From NCBI GenBank assembly GCA_947683425.1, contig CANTUQ010000119.1:2913001-2977000 (forward strand): a DNA stretch of 64,000 nucleotides, read 5' to 3'. Below the pieces are notes generated by a model. The model did not search any database. It had not been told where the DNA came from and saw nothing but the letters and a program-made list of their open reading frames with translations. This DNA comes from Excoecaria cochinchinensis. Its lineage: Eukaryota > Streptophyta > Magnoliopsida > Malpighiales > Euphorbiaceae. Numbering within the stretch: position 1 is the first letter of the stretch; each line of letters starts with the position of its first letter. Below are positions 57,932-64,000 of the stretch, in pieces. Both the position numbers and the translations under genes were made by a program.

Positions 57932-59003
57932 TGGAGGCAAATTCAATCCACCTCTACTAGCTTCCTACTGATTCTCTTTCACTTCATAGGCTTTACGATA
58001 GTTAGCCAAGAAGTGCTCATTACTCCCACAATGGAAACATGCACTAGTCAACTTCTAACATTCTCCCTTATGATGCTTACAACAATGGGGACACTGGTAC
58101 TTCACTTCTATTACCACACACACCCCTACTAGTACCGGATGCAAAAGAGGATCCTTATTTTCTACCTTCGATAGTTGGGTTACTAACTGACTTAGCTGGA
58201 GGTGCCACTTGAGAATCTCTCGATCTCTTGGCTGAATGTGCCCCACCTTTATTAGAATTCCTCCTCTGCATTCTTTCCCTCTAAACTTCTTGTGACCTTT
58301 TAACTCTCATGGCTGCTTGAACTATTCGATAGTAGCTCACAATTTGAGAAGTAGTCATAGAGATCAACAATGCCTTTATTGGCTCATTCAAACCTTCCTC
58401 AAACTGTTGGCACCAAAACTCTTCTGTAAGCATGCCTTCAGGTGCATACTTACTGAGCCTATAGAACTCGTTCTCATACTTTGCTACTGATAAGGCTCTC
58501 TGCCTCAAGTTCAAAAATTACTTCCAATTTACTTCCCGATACGCCTTAGTAATGTACTTATTACGGAATTATTATACAAAGAACTCCCAAATGATCTGAT
58601 TCGAAAGCAATGGATGCCTTAAGACCTACTTCCACCAGTCATAAGCAGATCCTTGCAGAAGCGATACTACACACTCCACTTTCTGCTCAAGAGGGCATCT
58701 CATCAAGTACCCTTTGCACTTTCTCAATCCAGTATTCTGCCTTAAATGATTCATCCAGACTAGTACCATAGAATTCCTCTGTACCATGTTTGCTCAATGA
58801 TTCTAACGGAGCTTTTGGTGCTGTCATACAATTTAGCACTCTTATCATGTCCTGTGACATCTTAAGCAAAGCTTCCATCGATACCATTGGAACATCCTAT
58901 CCTGCACCAGCTGGTACGAAAGGACTAGACACATAGACTTCAAGTTCTCTCAGATTTACACTTTATACGGTCTTTTCTCTCGTATCATGAGAAGGATCCA
59001 TCG
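57932..59003 (-). pseudogene. gag: R1 gag, broken
   Basis: Minus strand from ATG 59003 (MDPSHDTREKTV, then TAA). Blocks of the family follow in order: MSQDMIRVLNCMTAPKAPLESL and GTEEFYGTSLDES (58687-58887), LRQRALSVAKYENEFYRLSKYAPEG and QQFEEGLNEPIKALL (58281-58514), nucleocapsid CPHCCKHHKGEC (near 58055). The second knuckle has its last Cys replaced (CFHCGSNEHFLANY). Stops and frame changes separate the blocks. T1 inserted at 57932; gag continues at 30465. Confidence 0.88.
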
Positions 59004-59110
59004 ATCTAATACATACACAAGGACGTCCACATTAGGTCAACACAACTATACTCATTCCTATTCTACACTTTATCCAAAAATGACTAAACCTATTCTCTAC
59101 TACCACAACC
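59004..59110 (-). promoter_or_regulatory. R1 leader with worn primer site
   Basis: On the minus strand, TGGTAGTAGAGA (59105-59094) followed by ATAGGTTTAG matches TGGTATCAGAGC/ATAGGTTTAG in 9 of 12 primer-site positions. Confidence 0.7.
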
Positions 59111-59185
59111 TATAACTCCCATCCCCGAAAGCACTCATAGCCCCGCTATGGCAACCGGAGATGGTCATCACACACACACACACAA
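59111..59185 (-). repeat. R1 5' LTR fragment
   Basis: About 75 bp that align, in minus orientation, with the last 75 bp of the D2 LTR (61835-61909), ending in a (CA)n run (59170-59184) where D2 inserted. The rest of the R1 5' LTR should lie beyond the right edge. Confidence 0.7.
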
Positions 59186-59724
59186 TCTAATGACCCGAAT
59201 TATACCCTAGTAGTAATTTGGCCTAACTAGGGTAATTGAGTAAGTTTAATTTTGAGTTGCTAATCTTGGACCAAAGAGTAATTGAAATTGAGGAACCAAT
59301 TGCACAAATAAAATAAGTTTAGTGGCTGCTAAGTAGTTGTGCATGATTAATTAAAGGATGGATTATTTTTGCACTAACAAGGATTAATTAAGAATCTAAA
59401 GGGAGTAGGTGAAATAGATTTCGGGTGTCACTTTCTGCTCTTGCCAACTGACCCTATTGCATGCAATATAAGCTTTAGAGAAAAGAGAAACTTTCATTTC
59501 TGCATGTGTTGATCGGGTCACTCTTTCCTTGTTCTTTTGCTTTCATTTCCTCTTTTTTTTAGTTAGAATCCTTGGAATTTCTATTGATTTGGTCAAAAGG
59601 TGTGTGTATTGTGATGTGTATTCATCTTATAAAGGTAAGTGGTTAAGTTTAGATTGTTCTTCTTCTTCTCCTTTTCTTTTGATTTGAGCTGAGAATGATC
59701 ATTTATTCTAATTCTTGAAATTGG

Positions 59725-59796
59725 ATGATGATTGTAGTGGTTGAATTGAGAAAAGACAAAGGAAAGGAAAAGGTGGGAGAACCTAGAGCCAAGTGA
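59725..59796 (+). other. Conserved 23-codon LTR reading frame, D2
   Basis: Starts MMIVVVELRK and ends DKGKEKVGEPRAK then TGA. Same length, start and stop as the R1 frame (15131-15060), with mostly conservative replacements. Confidence 0.5.
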
Positions 59797-61504
59797 GCTT
59801 ATTGGAGCATAGGCGAAGAGGTTTGGGAAACTCTATTTTTGAGTGTTAAATTGATTATGCATAACCTATGTAATGCATGTTTAAATTGTGTGTTCAATAG
59901 AGGTGAAAATATGTATTTAGGTTACATGATGAGTTGAATTGAGTGTCATGAGAATTCTGACCTAAGCATGTGATCTTGTTTTGATAAATTGTGGAATTGC
60001 TATATAATTTGTGAATATTTGGATACTTAATGTGGTATTCAACATGCCAAGGTGCTTATATGTATATCAGGGTAGTTTTGTGTGATTTTGGAGTATTAGA
60101 TATTCCAATAAAGTGAGTTCAAGCTTGAATGGCTTGAAATGGTAAATCTGGTCTTGTAGGGTAATTTGACCTATTGGAATTGGCTATGTTATAACTTGAG
60201 TTGTATGACTCTGAATTTAATGAGGTTAATGGGATTAGGTTACTAAGATATGTGCCTATAATTGCTATAGAAATTTTCATATTGATTTGGGAACTCAAAG
60301 GTCTTCAAAAGTGTAAATAATTTTAGTTAAATCTTATAGGAGTGCCTTTTGAGCAAGAGGTGTTCCATTGGCCATAACTCCTTAATCTTAAGACAAAAAA
60401 TAATGATAATTATGCCATTATAGACTTAACATGTAGATAAATAATTTGTTAGAAGGTCATGTTGGCAAAAAATGATGTTAGGATGGGTTTTGGAAGTCAA
60501 TGGTGTGGTTTTGGTGAACTGCATGAGAAAGAGGTTTGTGGAGTGGAGCTTTGAACATGTAGTTCAGGTTCTATTATGAGCACGATAGGGGTTGCGAGCA
60601 TGACAAAATGCTTCGACGGGCAATGTTGCTAGCTTGTGATTTGTCGCGAGCACGAGTGTTCGCACGACCATGACAGAAGTGAGTGGTTGGTTCTATCCCG
60701 TGCACGACTCGTGCTATGAGCGCGCATCGAGGTCAGTCGCAAGTACGATGGAGTCTCAAGTTTGAGAAATTCTCTAAATGTCCTCCTTTGTGTAAATTAT
60801 ACTATTTATCTATGAACAACGATGCATATGAGATTAACAATGCATTGATTCATATAATTCTACATAGTGAAGTGAGAATGTGTTTGATGAGCTATATCCA
60901 TGTACAAAAGATATTGAATGTTAAGATACTGTTTTTTGTGTATATATGGATGTTACATAATGCGAATAAATGAATAATAATTCGACTAATAATTTAGCCT
61001 GCAGGTCGAGTAGTGGATACATAGGCATGCGATAGGGTCTAAGTGCTGTAGCCGAAGCCTTTGATTCCATTCGAAATCCTCAATGCATATTGAATCTTTC
61101 TTGGGTTCCCTTATATATTATATCTTTTTCATTATTTTGGTACCTACAGATACTAATGCGAAAGTGTGTATCTTTGGATATATAAGTGATTGTGGTACTC
61201 TCGAGTACTGATGCGATACCCGTTATCCGCGTGTATGAATTATAGGCAAGGCAAATTATGAATAAACTATAATGAGCAAAGTGAATGATATGTGATATGA
61301 GAATGTGAATGTGATTCGTTATAACATTGTCATGCTATTATGTGATATTAGATATGACTTTCTAATGATGTTATATGTATATCAAATCCTGCTCAATGTT
61401 ATATTTATGAAGCATGTATATGATGAGGTGTGAAAATAAGGCATGTATCTATAATTACTTCAAGATTGCTATATGTATGTGTATAAGGTATGTTGTTTCC
61501 CCAC

Positions 61505-61520
61505 TAAGCGTTATCGTTTA
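61505..61520 (+). other. Conserved LTR hairpin, D2
   Basis: TAAGCGTTATCGTTTA; the stem keeps a G-U pair in RNA. Confidence 0.6.
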
Positions 61521-61915
61521 ACATGAGTGTTAATCTGTGTAGTTTCTAAAGTAAAGCGTAACTGAAGGATGGTCCCGTATCTTCCATCGGCCAACACTAG
61601 GATCCCTTACTTAGTGCAGGTTTTGGTATTTTGTTTTATGTATTATGTAAATGATAGTTTTTGGCATGTAAAGAGATATAATGTAACAACTGAACATGGT
61701 TTGTAATGTAAGTTGACTATATAAATGAATGTGTATAAGTATGCATTTTGAAATGTTTTCACTGCGCCTAAAAAGAATTTGTTAGTTCAAGATTGTGTGT
61801 ATGATGATATTGTAAGTGCATGTGATGTGATGTGATGTGAGCTGTGCGTGACGACCGTTCTCGACTGCCGTCGCAAAGCTATACGAGCGGTTTAGAATTG
61901 GGCATTACAGTTTAG

Positions 61916-61927
61916 TGGTGTCAGAGC
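61916..61927 (+). promoter_or_regulatory. D2 primer binding site
   Basis: TGGTGTCAGAGC, one base different from the tRNA-Met complement. Confidence 0.85.
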
Positions 61928-61932
61928 ATAGG

Positions 61933-64000
61933 TGTAAGCATAGTGTCCCGAGGCGGTCTGGATTAGAGATTACCCGATGAGAAATCAACGTCCGAGTCCG
62001 TACAAACGGTTGAGATTCGGAGGGTTTGGTCCTATGCTTCATGAGAAATGTGTTCTTTCAGTCTTCGTAGGAAAGAGGGAGGAAACGGGGATCTTTTTTT
62101 GGGTCAAAAGGTGTATTTTTCTCCACCGGCGGTCTGACCGTCTGTCAAAGGCAAGAACGTCGCTCGCTGTGGGTCACCGACGGCCTATGTGATTTTTCGA
62201 TGCCCGTCGGAGGGACTTGATTTTTCGGAGCACGCAACCTGATTTCCCGGAACACGCGACCTTTCCGACACCCGTCGGTAAGAGTTGCAGGCCCGTCGGT
62301 TGAATCCTTGTGTCAGTAGGATTGAACCGATGCCCGTCTGTGGAACCGACACCCGTCGGTCACCCCTGGTCTATAAAAGCTTTCATTTCCCACCTAGAAA
62401 GGGGTTGGAGAAATTTCTAAAGGGGTCAAAATTAACACTTGTTTCTCTCTCTTCTAACAAACACAAATCTTAAGAAATCTCTTTTAGTTTAAGAATCAAA
62501 CCATTAAAAAGGAGCTAAATCTAATTAGTTTTCCTAAGGCTTTGATTCCAAAATTCAGTCTTTTGAAGGATCAAGAAGGAAATAATCTATTTTCCTCATT
62601 CTTGACCTCTCATTTTGTCTTCTCGTGGAGCGTGTGGGACTTTAATCGACACCAAAAATCCAACCAAAATATTATTTGAGGGTAAATATTTCGGACTTCT
62701 TCTCCGCATTATTTTATCTTTATTCTTATTCTTGCTTTTTTTGCCTTTTTTGTTTTTATCTTTCTTTATTTTGATCCTTTTCATCTCGTTTTTGTGGTAA
62801 AAATCTGTGTTTGCCTTGAAAAAATAGTTTCGCTATCGTTTTTTTGAGACAGCGATGACCGACGGGTCATCTGTTTTACCGACGCCCGTCGGTCACCCCT
62901 CCCACAGATGCCCTCTCTCAAGTGAGCGATGGGACACGTTGGTCACCTTGACTGACGCCCGTCGGTCACTCGGCAGTGGCCGTCCTTGGGTTCTGTCTCC
63001 ATATTTTAAACCCCCTTTTCTTTTCCTTTTTCTATCTCTCTCAAGTCTTAGAGCTTTATTTATATTGTGCTCTTTGTATATTAACACCCATTAACCTTTT
63101 GTGAGCATATATGATTTTCTTGGACTGTCCTGAGCTCGAGGGGCAATCTACCATGCTCGGAGGATTCCGTCCGGTTTAGTTTTCTAACCTTCTTAGTTAT
63201 TTCACCCATTTGTTTATTTATTAATTATTTTATGTACATGAATATACCTTTTTGTATCTCGGTAAATATAAAAATTGATGAATGTTTTATATTTAATAAA
63301 GGGAGATTTTCATAAAATTAAGGACCCAATGTCCTATTTTTCAACCAATGAAAAATTTCCACAATAAAAACATCATTTTTATAATAAATGCATGCGAGGA
63401 CCAAAGTCCTCAAAATAAATAATCTCCCATTTTATGTATGTATTGCACATTTACAAATGGGAGTTGTATACCGCTCCTAGTGTTATTGTAATTTTTTGAT
63501 TTAATATTCCTTTATTTGTCTATCGCTTTAACACGTGAATAAAATGCACTTTTAATTCAATTGCATCGTGTGGAAAGGGAGTGAATTAATGTGTTCAAAA
63601 TTTAATCATAAAATGATCGAGGTAGAAATAGATGAGAAGTCCCGAACCCAGCTCTGGTCTTTGGGCTCAACGAGGCGAGAGGTCTTTCCGATCACTCATT
63701 GGAACCTCCAAGACACCTCTTGTGTCCTTTTCAAAGACTTAATCAATGAATCCTAGGCTCCAAGGGAGAGAGGTTCACCCTCCAAGACCCCTTTTGGTTG
63801 GCCCAAAATGGATACATGCGTTGTCTTAGGCTCTCTGAGGCGAGAGAAACTTTCCCAATATTTTATTGGGTGGCGACTCCATAAAACCTCCTTGTTGCCC
63901 AAAATAGGTGCACTTGTAAATATCTTTACAAGTTGCCAATGGATCCTCAATTTCCCGATTGCCCTCAAGCGGGCAGTCAGAGGGGCGACCGCGGGTCCGG
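61933..64000 (+). mobile_element. T2: second Tat-family LTR, runs off the window
   Basis: It starts TGTAAGCATAGTGTCCCG and is colinear with the T1 LTRs: TATA box CTATAAAAGC (62371-62380), dyads CCGACACCCGTCGG near 62265 and ACCGACGCCCGTCGGT near 62878. It reaches GCGACCGCGGGTCCGG at the edge, so only the last dozen or so bases are outside. It is clearly more diverged from T1 than the T1 LTRs are from each other. It may be a 5' LTR or a solo LTR. Confidence 0.88.

Larger units (their letters stand above)
59186..61909 (+). repeat. D2 5' LTR
   Basis: TATA-like CAATATAAGC (59464-59473), GGTAAGTGG near 59635, short frame 59725-59796, worn CG dyads at 60575-60740, imperfect palindrome ATAGGCATGCGATA (61021-61034), hairpin 61505-61520 with one pair changed, end GCATTACA. 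Confidence 0.88.
59186..61932 (+). mobile_element. Element D2 (start): chromovirus of the R1 family, plus strand
   Basis: The 5' LTR 59186-61909 is followed by primer site TGGTGTCAGAGC (61916-61927) and is cut by T2 at 61933. The LTR start is TCTAATGACCC (the first G changed). It matches the R1 3' LTR along its length but in opposite orientation. Confidence 0.88.

Noticed and set aside
57932..59003. A host gene to the right of T1
   Set aside because: All recognisable peptides are chromovirus gag on the minus strand, colinear with 30465 leftward.

Overview
This window is gene-poor plant nuclear DNA made almost entirely of nested LTR retrotransposons. I see no host protein-coding gene, rRNA, tRNA or CRISPR array. 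An angiosperm is indicated by Tekay/Del-type chromoviruses (initiator-tRNA-Met primer site TGGTATCAGAGC, gag-PR-RT-RH-IN-chromodomain, LTRs of 2-3 kb) together with a Tat-lineage Ty3/gypsy element (tRNA-Arg-like primer site, two RNase H domains, extra ORFs). The species cannot be told from the sequence. Element names below (R1, G, S, X, M, T1, E, D2, T2) are mine.

Layout. The base layer is a decayed minus-strand chromovirus, R1. Its 3' LTR is at the left (1-748 and 13815-15669), its polyprotein remains are at 15682-15939, 27217-30465 and 57932-59003, and a scrap of its 5' LTR is at 59111-59185. Four insertions split it. (1) G (749-13814) lies in the R1 3' LTR and carries S (1803-8484) inside its own 5' LTR. 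(2) X, a minus-strand solo LTR (15940-27216), lies in R1 pol and carries M (17003-25867). (3) T1, a 27-kb Tat element (30466-57931), lies in R1 gag and carries E (44605-54345), the youngest and nearly intact chromovirus. (4) D2 (59186 onward) lies in the R1 5' LTR and is cut just after its primer site by a second Tat LTR, T2 (61933 to beyond the window). Matching 5-bp target duplications support S (TAACA), X (ATATC), T1 (TGGAG) and E (ACACT); G has a one-mismatch pair (ATAAG/ATAGG).

The most interesting part of T1 is the region after pol. An antisense gene (41561 down to 40181, with a well-formed 234-bp intron) and a sense gene (42733 onward, with a 707-bp 5'-UTR intron) point away from each other. 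Between them lies a ~190-bp segment with a TATA box on each strand and the same GACG/CGTC dyads as the T1 LTR promoter. It looks like an internal bidirectional promoter for two accessory proteins. E later inserted inside the sense gene.

The chromoviral LTR families share an ordered set of signals despite little overall similarity: TATA, a GGTAAG-type splice-donor-like site, a short reading frame with KGKEKV-like residues, CG-rich dyads, a GCATGC-centred palindrome, and a TAAGCG/CGCTTA hairpin near the LTR end. Several of these show compensatory base changes. A further hairpin precedes the polypurine tract. These shared signals are the best candidates for undescribed function.
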